The notes under the pieces: model-generated | Databases searched by the model: none | Told to the model about the DNA's origin: nothing | Seen by the model: only the letters and a program-made list of their open reading frames with translations | From: Flavobacteriaceae bacterium | Lineage (GTDB): Bacteria > Bacteroidota > Bacteroidia > Flavobacteriales > Flavobacteriaceae | Length of the DNA: 45,072 bases | Direction of reading: 5' to 3' | Assembly: GCA_017852075.1 (NCBI GenBank) | Contig: JAFMLQ010000016.1 | Coordinates: 1 to 45,072, forward strand | Part shown: in pieces, positions 8,741 to 17,622 of the stretch | Position numbering within the stretch: the first letter of the stretch is position 1 | Layout of the letters: each line of letters begins with the position of its first letter | Program-made: the position numbers and the translations under genes

Positions 8741-10030
8741 ATGCTCTTAGTTTATACGCACAAAATTACCCCTAGAGTGACCTATATTTTTAAACATATT
8801 TTTGAAAATATGATTGGTCATAAGGTAGGTTTTACCAGTGCTGTAGATGCTTTTGTGGCTCACTCTGGACCAAAGTTGAGTTATACCCACACCCCACTAG
8901 GAGATGAGTTTTTTATTGCTTCACATTCGCTTTTGTTTGAACGACGAGTACTTTCTCAAACAATTGAAGTGGAAACCTGGGAAGGGTTGCCTGTTTTTTT
9001 TAAAACCCAAGAGAAAGGTTTGTGTCCTTATGATATTTTTGCAGCGAGTTTTTATCTTTTGAGTCGCTATGAAGAGGCTATTGCCCATATGAAAAACGCA
9101 ACAGGCCATTTTGATCCCGAAGAAAGCCTCGCCAGTAAGCACCATTTTTTAGAACGCCCTGTAGTCGATTTGTGGGTAGCACATTTTAGCTCAATTTTAG
9201 GGACATATTTTAAAGAATTTGATTTCAAAATAAAATCCGAACCCCAAAAAGAACTGCTCATAGAAGTGCCTTTAGCTTTTCAATACCGCTACCGTTCACT
9301 TCTTGTTGCATTAGGCGATTTTTTTAAATCCCTTTGGGAGTTGAATCTAAAGGCACTGGTAAGACAGCTCTTTGTTTTATTGCGTTTGCAACCCGACCCT
9401 TTTGATAGTTTTGAATGTTGGAACGACTGGTTTTCCAAAAGTTCAATTCGTCCAAAAGTGTTTTTTCTCTTTGCTAAAAGTTCACCCTACCAATCCACTA
9501 TTTCCATTTTTAATTTGAGTTACCAAAAGCGAATAAAGCAAGCGGCAGATTTTTTCACCCTTGGTGTACTTGCCTCAATAAAAGCACAACACAATCCAGA
9601 AGCCCAACTTCTTCGTGAGAAAAAAGATTTAGAGTATTTGACCCATCGGCGACTTTCTAGCATACGACTGAGCGATTCCTTCGGAAATATTTCTAAAGAA
9701 TATAATGCTTTTGTAGACTTTGAATTTGCATCTGACTACAGTATGGGATACAAAAACCGCATGGGTTATCGGGCAGGAACCGCTACCCCATTTTATTTTT
9801 ATGATGTTTCAAGTGAATTTCAATTGCCTCTTAGGGTACATCCAATTTTCGCCACAGAAAAGTCCATTTATCGTTTAGAGGACGTCACTGCTTTTAAGAA
9901 AATGGAAGCCCATTATAAAGCACTTCCCTTAGCCAGCGGTAAATTTACGTTGGTTTTTACGAACCGGTTTTTGCATCCCACATTGAAAAACAATATCTTT
10001 CAAAAAGGATTTCAAGACTATATTAAATGA
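8741..10030 (+). CDS. Polysaccharide-deacetylase-like protein with DUF7033-type N-terminus
   Basis: A 429-residue protein of the type found next to radC in many Flavobacteriia. The N-terminal part (about 1-190) looks like the DUF7033-type region, with CPYDIFAASFYLLSRYEE. The C-terminal part (about 225-420) has the order of a polysaccharide deacetylase: a KVFFLFAKSSPY strand, FFTLGVLASIKAQHNPE, HRRLSSIRLSDSF and SDYSMGYKNRMGYRAGT. In active relatives the GxHxS-like zinc motif lies where GVLASIKA is seen here, so the metal histidine seems lost. It may be inactive or bind a glycan without hydrolysis. There is no signal peptide. It directly follows radC and overlaps the HAD gene by ATGA. Confidence 0.65.
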   Translation: MLLVYTHKITPRVTYIFKHIFENMIGHKVGFTSAVDAFVAHSGPKLSYTHTPLGDEFFIASHSLLFERRVLSQTIEVETWEGLPVFFKTQEKGLCPYDIFAASFYLLSRYEEAIAHMKNATGHFDPEESLASKHHFLERPVVDLWVAHFSSILGTYFKEFDFKIKSEPQKELLIEVPLAFQYRYRSLLVALGDFFKSLWELNLKALVRQLFVLLRLQPDPFDSFECWNDWFSKSSIRPKVFFLFAKSSPYQSTISIFNLSYQKRIKQAADFFTLGVLASIKAQHNPEAQLLREKKDLEYLTHRRLSSIRLSDSFGNISKEYNAFVDFEFASDYSMGYKNRMGYRAGTATPFYFYDVSSEFQLPLRVHPIFATEKSIYRLEDVTAFKKMEAHYKALPLASGKFTLVFTNRFLHPTLKNNIFQKGFQDYIK

Positions 10031-10722
10031 TACATAAAGAGCGGATTACAGATATTTTTTTTGACTTAGACCATACCCTGTGGGATTTCGAAAAAAATTC
10101 GGCGCTCACTTTTGAGTTGATTTTCAAAGAGTTAGATTTAGGGTTAGAGGTAAATGATTTTCTGTCACATTATACACCTATAAATCACGCCTGTTGGAAG
10201 TTGTACAGAGAAAATAAAATAAGTCAAATTGAGCTGAGAACGCAACGTTTAGAAAATACTTTCGGAATGCTTGAGTATGAAATTAGTACTGATCAGATTC
10301 AAGAAATCTCCGAACTCTACATTAACAACCTTAGTACCTTTCCACATTTATTTGATGGGACTCATCAATTGTTAGCAGCGTTAAAAAAAAATTATCGGTT
10401 GCATATCATTACGAATGGTTTTGAAATGGTGCAACATTTTAAAATCTCCAATTCGGGCTTGGAGCCTTATTTTGAATATACTTTTACTGCGGAAAAAGTG
10501 GGCTATAAAAAGCCTCATCCTCAAATTTTTCAGACTGCCCTAGAAACCGTAAAGACAACCCCTGAAGCCTCACTTATGATTGGCGATAGCTTTGAAGCCG
10601 ATATAGAAGGCGCTTTGCAATTAGGAATGCAAGCTGTACATTTCAATTCTCACCACGAGGCGGAACACAACCAATGCCCAATTGTATATTCTTTAAAGGA
10701 ATTGAGTCAGATGTTTAACTAA
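10027..10722 (+). CDS. YjjG-family HAD nucleotidase
   Basis: A 231-residue HAD hydrolase with motif I FFDLDHTLWDF (nucleophile Asp13, acid Asp15), motif II HIITNGF, motif III lysine in EKVGYKKPHPQIF and motif IV MIGDSFEADIEGA. The early LDHTLWDFEKNS and the helical cap with INHACWKLYRENKIS match the YjjG type, which dephosphorylates non-canonical pyrimidine nucleoside monophosphates and cleans the nucleotide pool. Assignment to YjjG rather than a general HAD phosphatase is by similarity of these segments. It overlaps the previous gene by 4 bp and precedes another pool-cleaning gene, the MazG-like protein. Confidence 0.85.
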   Translation: MIHKERITDIFFDLDHTLWDFEKNSALTFELIFKELDLGLEVNDFLSHYTPINHACWKLYRENKISQIELRTQRLENTFGMLEYEISTDQIQEISELYINNLSTFPHLFDGTHQLLAALKKNYRLHIITNGFEMVQHFKISNSGLEPYFEYTFTAEKVGYKKPHPQIFQTALETVKTTPEASLMIGDSFEADIEGALQLGMQAVHFNSHHEAEHNQCPIVYSLKELSQMFN

Positions 10723-10757
10723 GAAACGCAAGGAGTCAAAATGCCAACATTAATCCT

Positions 10758-10765
10758 TATTTTTG
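10758..10765 (+). promoter_or_regulatory. Probable -7 element before the MazG-like gene
   Basis: TATTTTTG fits TAnnTTTG. It ends only 3 bp before the preferred ATG at 10769, so transcription would start at or just inside the gene and the message would be leaderless. This closeness, and the absence of a TTG about 20 bp upstream, leave the call uncertain. Confidence 0.3.
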
Positions 10766-10768
10766 AAA

Positions 10769-11098
10769 ATGGATTTAAGTGGAGCACAAAAAGCCGTTGA
10801 CGATTGGATAAAAGCCCACGGCGTTCGTTATTTTAATGAGTTGACTAATATGGCACAACTAACAGAAGAGGTGGGAGAAGTTGCTCGAATAATTGCACGT
10901 CGTTACGGTGAGCAATCTGAAAAAGCAACTGATAAAGAAAAAGATTTGGGTGAAGAACTTGCCGATGTAGTTTTTGTAGCCATGTGTCTTGCCAATCAAA
11001 CTGGCGTAGACTTAAGTGCAGCGTTTGAAAAAAAATTAAATCATAAAACGGAACGCGATCACGACCGTCATCACCGCAATCCCAAATTAAAACCCTAA
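10769..11098 (+). CDS. MazG-like nucleotide pyrophosphohydrolase
   Basis: A 109-residue all-helical protein of the MazG/dUTPase superfamily. The magnesium-binding acidic motifs are visible: LTEEVGEVARIIARRY (ExxE type) and LGEELADVVFVAM (ExxD type). Such proteins hydrolyse (d)NTPs to NMP and pyrophosphate and remove damaged or unwanted nucleotides. A TTG six bases upstream could also start translation, but the ATG at 10769 (MDLSGAQKAV) is preferred. It follows a YjjG-like nucleotidase by 46 bp and precedes aroA by 6 bp. Confidence 0.88.
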   Translation: MDLSGAQKAVDDWIKAHGVRYFNELTNMAQLTEEVGEVARIIARRYGEQSEKATDKEKDLGEELADVVFVAMCLANQTGVDLSAAFEKKLNHKTERDHDRHHRNPKLKP

Positions 11099-11104
11099 AC
11101 CAAA

Positions 11105-12322
11105 ATGCATCACAAAATCGAACACGATACCCAAAGATGCATTGGTACACTGCGCATTACGGGATCCAAAAGCGAAACCAATAGACTCCTTCTTTTACAA
11201 GCCCTTTTTTGTGGTTTTGAAATTGAAAATGCATCCAACTCTGATGACAGTAAGGTTATGGAAGCTGCTTTACAAACCTCTTCTGATCTTATCGATATCC
11301 ATCACGCAGGAACTGCCATGCGTTTTCTGACGGCTTATTTTTCTCAGCTTGAGGGGAGAGAGGTCGTCTTGACTGGCTCTTCGCGTATGCAAGAGCGACC
11401 CATTAAAATTCTTGTAGAAGCATTGCGTAATCTAGGAGCATCGATCCAATACGAAAAAGAAGAAGGCTATCCTCCTTTACGTATTCAAGGAAAAAAATTA
11501 AAAGGCGGCTTGGTTCGCCTCCCTGCAGATGTCAGTAGTCAATATATTTCAGCTCTTCTTCTTCTAGGACCTGTATTAGAAAAAGGTGTTGAATTACATC
11601 TAGAAGGTAAAATCACTTCGGTGCCTTATATCAAAATGACTTTAGCCTTGTTGAATAATTTTGGTGTTGCTACTGCATTTCATGGACAGCAAATCCGAGT
11701 TGAAAACAAGCCAAAACCTAAAAAAACGCTTCAAATAGTTGAATCCGACTGGAGTTCAGCATCTTATTTTTTTAGTATCGCAGCTCTTTCTGAAGAGGCC
11801 GAAATACAATTGGAAAGTTATAAACCTATAAGTCTGCAAGGCGATGCAGTACTGCGATCCATTTACCAAGAACTAGGAGTGAAATCGCGTTTTGAAGGAC
11901 ATCGATTGATTTTATCCAAAGAAAAAATCAAACTCCCGAAGTCCATTCAATGGGACCTTTCGGAAGCACCCGATATTGCGCAAACCATTGCGGTAAGTTG
12001 TTACGGCTTGGGAATCGGATGTGATTTGGAAGGCTTACATACCTTAAAAATTAAAGAAACCGATCGGTTGATCGCCTTATATACTGAGCTTACGAAACTT
12101 GGTGCAACCCTCTCAGTCACCGACCATAGTCTGCACTTGTCTCCAGGGAATGATTTTGTAAAAGGTTGTTCTATTCCTACTTATAAAGATCACCGTATGG
12201 CCATGGCCTTTGCACCTTTGGCCTTAAAAGTACCCTTGGCCATAGAAGAGGCAGAAGTGGTTTCCAAGTCCTATCCCAGCTTTTGGGAAGACCTCAGGAA
12301 ACTCAATTTTAAAATTATTTGA
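11105..12322 (+). CDS. aroA: 3-phosphoshikimate 1-carboxyvinyltransferase (EPSP synthase)
   Basis: AroA condenses shikimate 3-phosphate with phosphoenolpyruvate to EPSP in aromatic amino acid synthesis. Visible landmarks are GSKSETNR at 20-27 (shikimate-phosphate binding), HAGTAMRFLTAYF, the DVSSQYISALLL strand, LKIKETDRL and the C-terminal TYKDHRMAMAFAP. At 405 residues it is slightly shorter than the E. coli enzyme (427), as is usual in Flavobacteriia. The usual GNAGT glyphosate/PEP loop reads HHAGTAMR here. The gene is 6 bp after the MazG-like gene, so they probably share a transcript. Confidence 0.95.
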   Translation: MHHKIEHDTQRCIGTLRITGSKSETNRLLLLQALFCGFEIENASNSDDSKVMEAALQTSSDLIDIHHAGTAMRFLTAYFSQLEGREVVLTGSSRMQERPIKILVEALRNLGASIQYEKEEGYPPLRIQGKKLKGGLVRLPADVSSQYISALLLLGPVLEKGVELHLEGKITSVPYIKMTLALLNNFGVATAFHGQQIRVENKPKPKKTLQIVESDWSSASYFFSIAALSEEAEIQLESYKPISLQGDAVLRSIYQELGVKSRFEGHRLILSKEKIKLPKSIQWDLSEAPDIAQTIAVSCYGLGIGCDLEGLHTLKIKETDRLIALYTELTKLGATLSVTDHSLHLSPGNDFVKGCSIPTYKDHRMAMAFAPLALKVPLAIEEAEVVSKSYPSFWEDLRKLNFKII

Positions 12323-12338
12323 GATAATTGCCTTTTTA

Positions 12339-12371
12339 CTTGACAACCCCTAGGTCAAGATGGTATATTTG
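12339..12371 (+). promoter_or_regulatory. queA promoter with overlapping inverted repeat
   Basis: TTG at 12340-12342 and TATATTTG at 12364-12371 are separated by 21 bp, an excellent fit to the flavobacterial TTG-N17-23-TAnnTTTG promoter. The expected start of transcription lies about 10 bp before the queA ATG. An inverted repeat CTTGAC-N9-GTCAAG (12339-12344 and 12354-12359) covers the -33 element and could be an operator. Confidence 0.7.
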
Positions 12372-12388
12372 CAGCCTAAAATTTATTA

Positions 12389-13438
12389 ATGAAGCTATCT
12401 CACTTTCAATTCGAACTCCCCAACATTCTATTAGCCCAACGCCCTGCACCAGACCGAGATGAATCGAGGTTGATGGTTTTAAACCGAAAGGAAGAGACTA
12501 TAGAACACCATACCTTTAAGGAGGTTATCAATTTTTTTGATGAAGGTGATGTGATGGTGCTTAACAATACCAAGGTCTTTCCCGCGCGACTTTTTGGTAA
12601 TAAGGAAAAAACAGGTGCACGGATTGAAGTGTTTTTACTTCGCGAACTCAACCAAGAACAACGCTTATGGGATGTACTTGTAGATCCAGCACGTAAAATT
12701 CGAATTGGGAATAAGCTTTATTTTGGGGATGATGACAGTTTGGTGGCAGAAGTTATCGACAATACGACTTCTAGAGGCAGAACCCTTCGATTTTTATTTG
12801 ATGGAAGCTATGCTGAATTTCGTTCCAAACTTAAAGAATTGGGTCAAACCCCATTACCCAAATACATCAAAAGACCGATTGAAGAAGACGACCAAGAACG
12901 CTACCAAACCATTTATGCCAAACATGAGGGAGCTGTGGCAGCACCAACTGCTGGGCTTCATTTCTCAAAGCATTTGTTAAAGCGTTTGGAGATCAAGGGA
13001 ATTGATTTAGCCGAATTGACACTACATGTAGGTTTAGGTACTTTTAGTCCTGTAGAGGTGGAGGACTTATCCAAACACAAAATGGACTCCGAAGAATTGA
13101 TAATTGATGCGTTGGCAGTTGAAAAAGTAAATCGTGCAAAAGCAGAACGCAGAAAAATATGTGCTGTGGGAACTACTGTCATGCGAGGACTTGAAAGTTC
13201 TGTCTCTTCATCTGGATTGTTGAATGAATACCAGGGATGGACTCATAAGTTTATCTTTCCACCCTATGACTTTTCAATTGCCAATAGTATGATTACCAAC
13301 TTTCATACACCAAAATCTACCTTGTTGATGATGGTTTCTGCCTTTGCCGATCCTGACTTCATCAAACACGCGTATAGTGTTGCTATAAAAGAGAAATACA
13401 ATTTTTACTCTTATGGTGATGCCATGCTGATTTTGTAA
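12389..13438 (+). CDS. queA: tRNA preQ1(34) S-adenosylmethionine ribosyltransferase-isomerase
   Basis: QueA transfers the ribosyl part of SAM to 7-aminomethyl-7-deazaguanine in the wobble position of tRNAs with GUN anticodons, giving epoxyqueuosine. The 349-residue protein has the family start [46 protein letters not shown] and [11 protein letters not shown], and ends with [18 protein letters not shown]. It has its own strong promoter at 12340-12371 and a hairpin terminator 12-38 bp after the stop, so it may be transcribed alone. Confidence 0.97.
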   Translation: MKLSHFQFELPNILLAQRPAPDRDESRLMVLNRKEETIEHHTFKEVINFFDEGDVMVLNNTKVFPARLFGNKEKTGARIEVFLLRELNQEQRLWDVLVDPARKIRIGNKLYFGDDDSLVAEVIDNTTSRGRTLRFLFDGSYAEFRSKLKELGQTPLPKYIKRPIEEDDQERYQTIYAKHEGAVAAPTAGLHFSKHLLKRLEIKGIDLAELTLHVGLGTFSPVEVEDLSKHKMDSEELIIDALAVEKVNRAKAERRKICAVGTTVMRGLESSVSSSGLLNEYQGWTHKFIFPPYDFSIANSMITNFHTPKSTLLMMVSAFADPDFIKHAYSVAIKEKYNFYSYGDAMLIL

Positions 13439-13450
13439 AATTTCAAATCC

Positions 13451-13476
13451 AAAACCGCAATTTTGCGGTCGTTTTT
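13451..13476 (+). terminator. Intrinsic terminator after queA
   Basis: ACCGCA at 13454-13459 pairs with TGCGGT at 13464-13469 across a 4-nt ATTT loop. The stem is preceded by an A run and followed by CGTTTTT. It is a short but typical factor-independent terminator between queA and rlmN. Confidence 0.6.
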
Positions 13477-13487
13477 AGTTAAAATTT

Positions 13488-14558
13488 GTGGAAGCACCAA
13501 AGCAAGACATTCGAGCACTGAGTAAAGAAGCAATTCAGGACTTTTTTCTGTCACATAAAGCACCTTCTTTTAAAGGAACTCAAGTGTATCAATGGCTTTG
13601 GCAAAAAGGCATTCATGACTTTGATTTGATGACAAACTTGTCTTTCGAACATCGGGATTTGTTGAAGCAATATTTTGAAATCAAACACATCAACATCGAC
13701 TTGCAACAGCGCAGTAAAGACGGGACGATTAAAAACGCAGTGCAACTACATGATAATCTTGTCGTAGAATCAGTATTGATTCCAACCTCCAAGAGAACTA
13801 CAGCCTGTGTTTCCTCTCAAGTGGGATGTAGTTTAGACTGTACCTTTTGTGCTACAGCAGCCTTAAAGCGGATGCGTAACTTAAATGCTGATGAAATTTA
13901 CGATCAGGTGGTGGCAATGGATCAACAGAGTAAACTGTATTTTCAACATCCGTTGTCCAATATCGTTTTTATGGGTATGGGTGAACCTTTGATGAATTAT
14001 AAAAATGTGTTGGAAGCCATTGATAAAATTACACATACCGAGGGATTGGGAATGTCTCCCAAAAGAATCACACTCTCTACTTCGGGGATTCCTAAAATGA
14101 TTCGAAAGATGGCAGATGATCAAGTGAAATTTGGGTTGGCAGTTTCGCTTCACAGCGCACGACAAGAAGTGCGGGAAAAAATAATGCCTTTTGCAACAAA
14201 ATTTCCACTTTCAGAACTTTTAGAGGCCTTGACCCACTGGTATACGTATACCAAAAAACAGATCACCTTCGAATATGTAGTATGGGAGGGAATCAACGAT
14301 CAGAAAGAAGATATTCAGGCTTTAGTAAAATTCTGCAGGCAGATTCCTTCAAAAGTAAATCTGATACAGTACAACGCCATAGACAACTCCAATCTGAAAC
14401 AAGCCTCGTCAGAAGTAATAGAGGCCTATGTGGATGCCCTTACTCAGGCTCGAATAAAGGTAACCTATCGTCGTTCTCGAGGAGAAGATATTGCTGCGGC
14501 TTGTGGTCAACTAGCAAATAAGCTGGATACTAAAGGAAAGGAAACGATAAAACACTAG
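13488..14558 (+). CDS. rlmN: Dual-specificity rRNA/tRNA adenine C2-methyltransferase
   Basis: RlmN is a radical SAM enzyme that methylates C2 of A2503 in 23S rRNA and A37 of some tRNAs. The 4Fe-4S motif CxxxCxxC is Cys114, Cys118 and Cys121 (CSLDCTFCAT). The conserved C-terminal cysteine that forms the methyl-transfer intermediate is Cys339 in AAACGQL. The fold continues with NIVFMGMGEPLMNY and the GINDQ segment. Length (356) is normal. Translation starts at GTG (13488). It comes after a terminator, so it needs its own promoter, which I could not place. Confidence 0.96.
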   Translation: MEAPKQDIRALSKEAIQDFFLSHKAPSFKGTQVYQWLWQKGIHDFDLMTNLSFEHRDLLKQYFEIKHINIDLQQRSKDGTIKNAVQLHDNLVVESVLIPTSKRTTACVSSQVGCSLDCTFCATAALKRMRNLNADEIYDQVVAMDQQSKLYFQHPLSNIVFMGMGEPLMNYKNVLEAIDKITHTEGLGMSPKRITLSTSGIPKMIRKMADDQVKFGLAVSLHSARQEVREKIMPFATKFPLSELLEALTHWYTYTKKQITFEYVVWEGINDQKEDIQALVKFCRQIPSKVNLIQYNAIDNSNLKQASSEVIEAYVDALTQARIKVTYRRSRGEDIAAACGQLANKLDTKGKETIKH

Positions 14559-14619
14559 AGTCCTTTTAGAATTGATATCTTTATATTCCCTTAAAAAAAT
14601 CGTAAATGAATTTTAGCGA

Positions 14620-15597
14620 GTGAAAGTTGTCGAACAAATAAAGAAACCGATTTACGATGAAATGGAACTCTTTGAAGAGAAATTCGCTCAATCGATGTCT
14701 TCTAAGGTTGCACTGCTCAACCGAATAACCCACTTTATTGTCAATAGAAAGGGAAAACAAATGCGTCCCATGTTTGTATTTCTGGTCGCCAAAATGTTAG
14801 GAAAAGGTAAAGTTAATGAACGAACTTACCGTGGTGCTGCTGTGATTGAATTGATACACACCGCTACCTTGGTTCACGACGATGTGGTAGATGACAGTAA
14901 TAAGCGACGCGGTTTTTTTTCTATCAATGCCCTTTGGAAAAATAAAATAGCGGTATTGGTAGGGGATTATCTATTGTCCAAGGGCTTACTGCTTTCAATA
15001 GAAAATGAAGATTTTGATTTGCTCAAAATCATATCGGTGGCGGTAAGAGAAATGAGTCAAGGCGAGTTGTTGCAAATCGAAAAAGCCCGCGATTTGAATA
15101 TTACAGAAGAAGTCTATTATGAGATTATCAGACAAAAGACCGCCACCTTACTAGCTTCGTGTTGCGCACTAGGAGCCCAAGCAGTCAATGGAACCACAAA
15201 GGAGGTTGAAAAAATGCATGAATTCGGGGAGCTTCTTGGGATGGCTTTTCAAATAAAAGATGACCTCTTTGACTATGGAGACCGAAAAATTGGAAAACCA
15301 TTGGGGATTGATATTAAAGAAAAGAAGATGACTCTTCCTTTGATTTACACTTTAAATGTAGCTAGTCCTAAAGAGAAAAGGCAAATCATTAATATTGTAA
15401 AAAATCACAATACCGATAAGACTAAAGTTCGAGAGCTGATCCAGCTAGTAAAAGCAAAAGGCGGTTTAGAATTTGCTCAACAAAAAATGGAAAGTTATCG
15501 TAAACAAGCTTTGAAGCTCCTCTCGGAATTTCCAAAGAATGAATATCGCGATGCCTTGGAATTAATGTTAAACTACGTTATCGAACGTAAAATATAA
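14620..15597 (+). CDS. Trans-polyprenyl diphosphate synthase
   Basis: A 325-residue all-helical prenyltransferase with the first aspartate-rich motif HDDVVDDS (Asp87, Asp88, Asp91) and the second QIKDDLFDYGDRKIGK. GKQMRPM supplies the basic pyrophosphate-binding residues. It elongates an allylic diphosphate with isopentenyl diphosphate, most likely for the side chain of menaquinone. Product length (hepta- or octaprenyl) cannot be read with certainty. The start is GTG at 14620, giving KVVEQIKKPIYDEMELFE, the usual start region of this flavobacterial group. An ATG at 14606 gives only five codons. Confidence 0.92.
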   Translation: MKVVEQIKKPIYDEMELFEEKFAQSMSSKVALLNRITHFIVNRKGKQMRPMFVFLVAKMLGKGKVNERTYRGAAVIELIHTATLVHDDVVDDSNKRRGFFSINALWKNKIAVLVGDYLLSKGLLLSIENEDFDLLKIISVAVREMSQGELLQIEKARDLNITEEVYYEIIRQKTATLLASCCALGAQAVNGTTKEVEKMHEFGELLGMAFQIKDDLFDYGDRKIGKPLGIDIKEKKMTLPLIYTLNVASPKEKRQIINIVKNHNTDKTKVRELIQLVKAKGGLEFAQQKMESYRKQALKLLSEFPKNEYRDALELMLNYVIERKI

Positions 15598-15657
15598 ACC
15601 CATTAATTCGTCTATAGGATTGCCTAGAAAGTTTTAAATTTATAAAAACACCAATTT

Positions 15658-17622
15658 TTGATATCAAGAAATACCATAGATCAAGTTTATGAAACCGCTC
15701 GGGTAGAGGAGGTGATAGGTGACTTTGTGGTGTTAAAAAAGTCAGGATCCAACTTCAAAGGGCTCAGTCCTTTTTCTCAGGAACGCACCCCTAGTTTTAT
15801 GGTGTCTCCTGTCAAACAAATCTGGAAGGACTTTAGTAGTGGTAAAGGGGGGAATGTAGTTGCATTTTTAATGGAACACGAGCATTTCACCTATCCTGAA
15901 GCCATTCGCTTTTTGGCTAAAAAATACAACATAGAAATTGAGGAAACCCAGCAAAGTTCTGAGGAAAAAGACAAGATGAACCTTAGGGAGAGCCTTTATC
16001 TGGTCAATCAATTTGCACAAGAACAATTTTCTAAAGATTTGTGGGAATCCACAGAAGGCAAGGCGATTGGTCTCAGTTATTTTAGAGAACGTGGCTTCAC
16101 AGAGGATACAATACGTTTTTTTGGTCTAGGTTATGCAGCAGAACAACGCGATTATTTTTTTAAAAAAGCTCAAAAATCGGGTTACGCAGAAAACCATTTG
16201 GTAGAGACGGGCTTGGTGATCAAAAATGAACGAGGAAATGTAGATCGCTTTCGTGGAAGGGTGCTTTTTCCTATTCGAAGTATGGCGGGACGGGTACAGG
16301 GTTTCGGAGGAAGGATACTTTCATCAACAACTAAAACCGCAAAATATCTCAACTCTCCTGAAAGTGACGTGTATCATAAAAGTCAGGTTCTTTATGGTAT
16401 TTTTGAAGCCAAAAAAGCCATTGCAAGAGAAGACGTATGTTACTTGGTAGAAGGCTATACCGATGTCATTCAAATGTTTCAAAAGGGAGTTGAAAATGTG
16501 GTTTCTTCTTCTGGTACAGCGCTTACCCCAGAACAAATTAGACTAATACGAAGACTCACTTCCAACATTGTAGTTTTGTTTGATGGAGACGCAGCTGGCT
16601 TACGAGCAGCGCTGCGAGGAATTGATTTAATTCTTGAAGAAGGAATGAATGTCCGGATTTGTTCTTTCCCAGAAGGCGAAGATCCCGACAGTTTTGCCAA
16701 GTCGAACAATTTGGAAGAAATCCAATCGTATCTTAGCACTCAAGCCAAGGATTTCATTCAATTTAAAACGGATCTTTTGTTGCAAGAGGTCGACAACGAT
16801 CCTGTAAAAAAGGCAACAACCGTTAGAGAAATTGTGCAAAGTATTGCTAAAATTCCTGATGCGATAAAGCAAGAGATTTATTTGAGAGAATGTGCTGCCC
16901 AAATGCAGGTGTCCGAGGAAGTCTTGTTCAATGCCTTGGCTCAGGAAAAAAACAAAAAAGTAGTTCCTGTTCGGAGAATAGAAGGCGACAAAGTAAAGCA
17001 AGAACTCCCCAAGCAAACCAGCGATATTAAGTCCCAACCAGAAAATCCGTTATTAAATTTAGAAAAACAAATTGTCAGTATTCTCTTGCATTACGGAAAT
17101 GAAGAAGCTTTTTTTGATGAAGTTTTGCTCACTTCAGATGCCAATGGGAATTTATTGGAAGAATCCAAAACCGTACAATCCAAGGTATATGAAAAGGTGT
17201 TTTTAGATTTACAGCAGGATGAGGTTGAAATGATTCAACCTCAATTTCAAACACTTTACACTCAGCTTATCGACAAGTTTCAGAGGGAAGGAAGTGTGCA
17301 GCCTGAGAAAATGATCCAACAGGAAGATGCTACTCTGGGGCAAATTCTGACAGATATTTTATTGGAGGATGAAGAGCACCAACTCCACCAATGGGAAAAG
17401 AAAAATATTTTTGTCAAAGACCGCAAAAGTGTGATAGGTCAATTGGTGAGTGAGACGATTTTAACATTTCGGAGATATCTTGTGGATCAAAAAATTCAAA
17501 ACTTGGTCACAGCAGCCCAAGAACAGGAAGTCCGTGCTGAAGAAACAGAGTTGCTAGAAGAAGTGATGCAGTATCAAAGTCTAAAAAAAATACTTTCCAA
17601 AAAGTTAAATCGAGTCCTCTAA
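15658..17622 (+). CDS. dnaG: DNA primase, Bacteroidota type without zinc ligands
   Basis: DnaG makes RNA primers at the replication fork. The 654 residues comprise an N-terminal zinc-ribbon-like domain (1-95), the TOPRIM catalytic core (LVEGYTD with Glu265, FDGDAAG with Asp309 and Asp311) and a C-terminal helicase-interaction region. The four zinc ligands of E. coli DnaG (C40, H43, C61, C64) correspond here to S37, S40, D58 and S61, in GLSPFSQERTPSF and IWKDFSSGKGG, so no zinc can be held by them. Translation starts at TTG (15658), giving MISRNTIDQVYE. The stop overlaps the convergent regulator stop (CTAA, 17619-17622). Confidence 0.95.
   Translation: MISRNTIDQVYETARVEEVIGDFVVLKKSGSNFKGLSPFSQERTPSFMVSPVKQIWKDFSSGKGGNVVAFLMEHEHFTYPEAIRFLAKKYNIEIEETQQSSEEKDKMNLRESLYLVNQFAQEQFSKDLWESTEGKAIGLSYFRERGFTEDTIRFFGLGYAAEQRDYFFKKAQKSGYAENHLVETGLVIKNERGNVDRFRGRVLFPIRSMAGRVQGFGGRILSSTTKTAKYLNSPESDVYHKSQVLYGIFEAKKAIAREDVCYLVEGYTDVIQMFQKGVENVVSSSGTALTPEQIRLIRRLTSNIVVLFDGDAAGLRAALRGIDLILEEGMNVRICSFPEGEDPDSFAKSNNLEEIQSYLSTQAKDFIQFKTDLLLQEVDNDPVKKATTVREIVQSIAKIPDAIKQEIYLRECAAQMQVSEEVLFNALAQEKNKKVVPVRRIEGDKVKQELPKQTSDIKSQPENPLLNLEKQIVSILLHYGNEEAFFDEVLLTSDANGNLLEESKTVQSKVYEKVFLDLQQDEVEMIQPQFQTLYTQLIDKFQREGSVQPEKMIQQEDATLGQILTDILLEDEEHQLHQWEKKNIFVKDRKSVIGQLVSETILTFRRYLVDQKIQNLVTAAQEQEVRAEETELLEEVMQYQSLKKILSKKLNRVL

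Noticed and set aside
12323-12388. preQ1 riboswitch before queA
   Set aside because: The promoter leaves a leader of only about 10 nt, too short for an aptamer.
16627-17037. 136-codon minus-strand ORF opposite dnaG
   Set aside because: Antisense shadow of the primase TOPRIM region, rich in residues expected from reverse reading.
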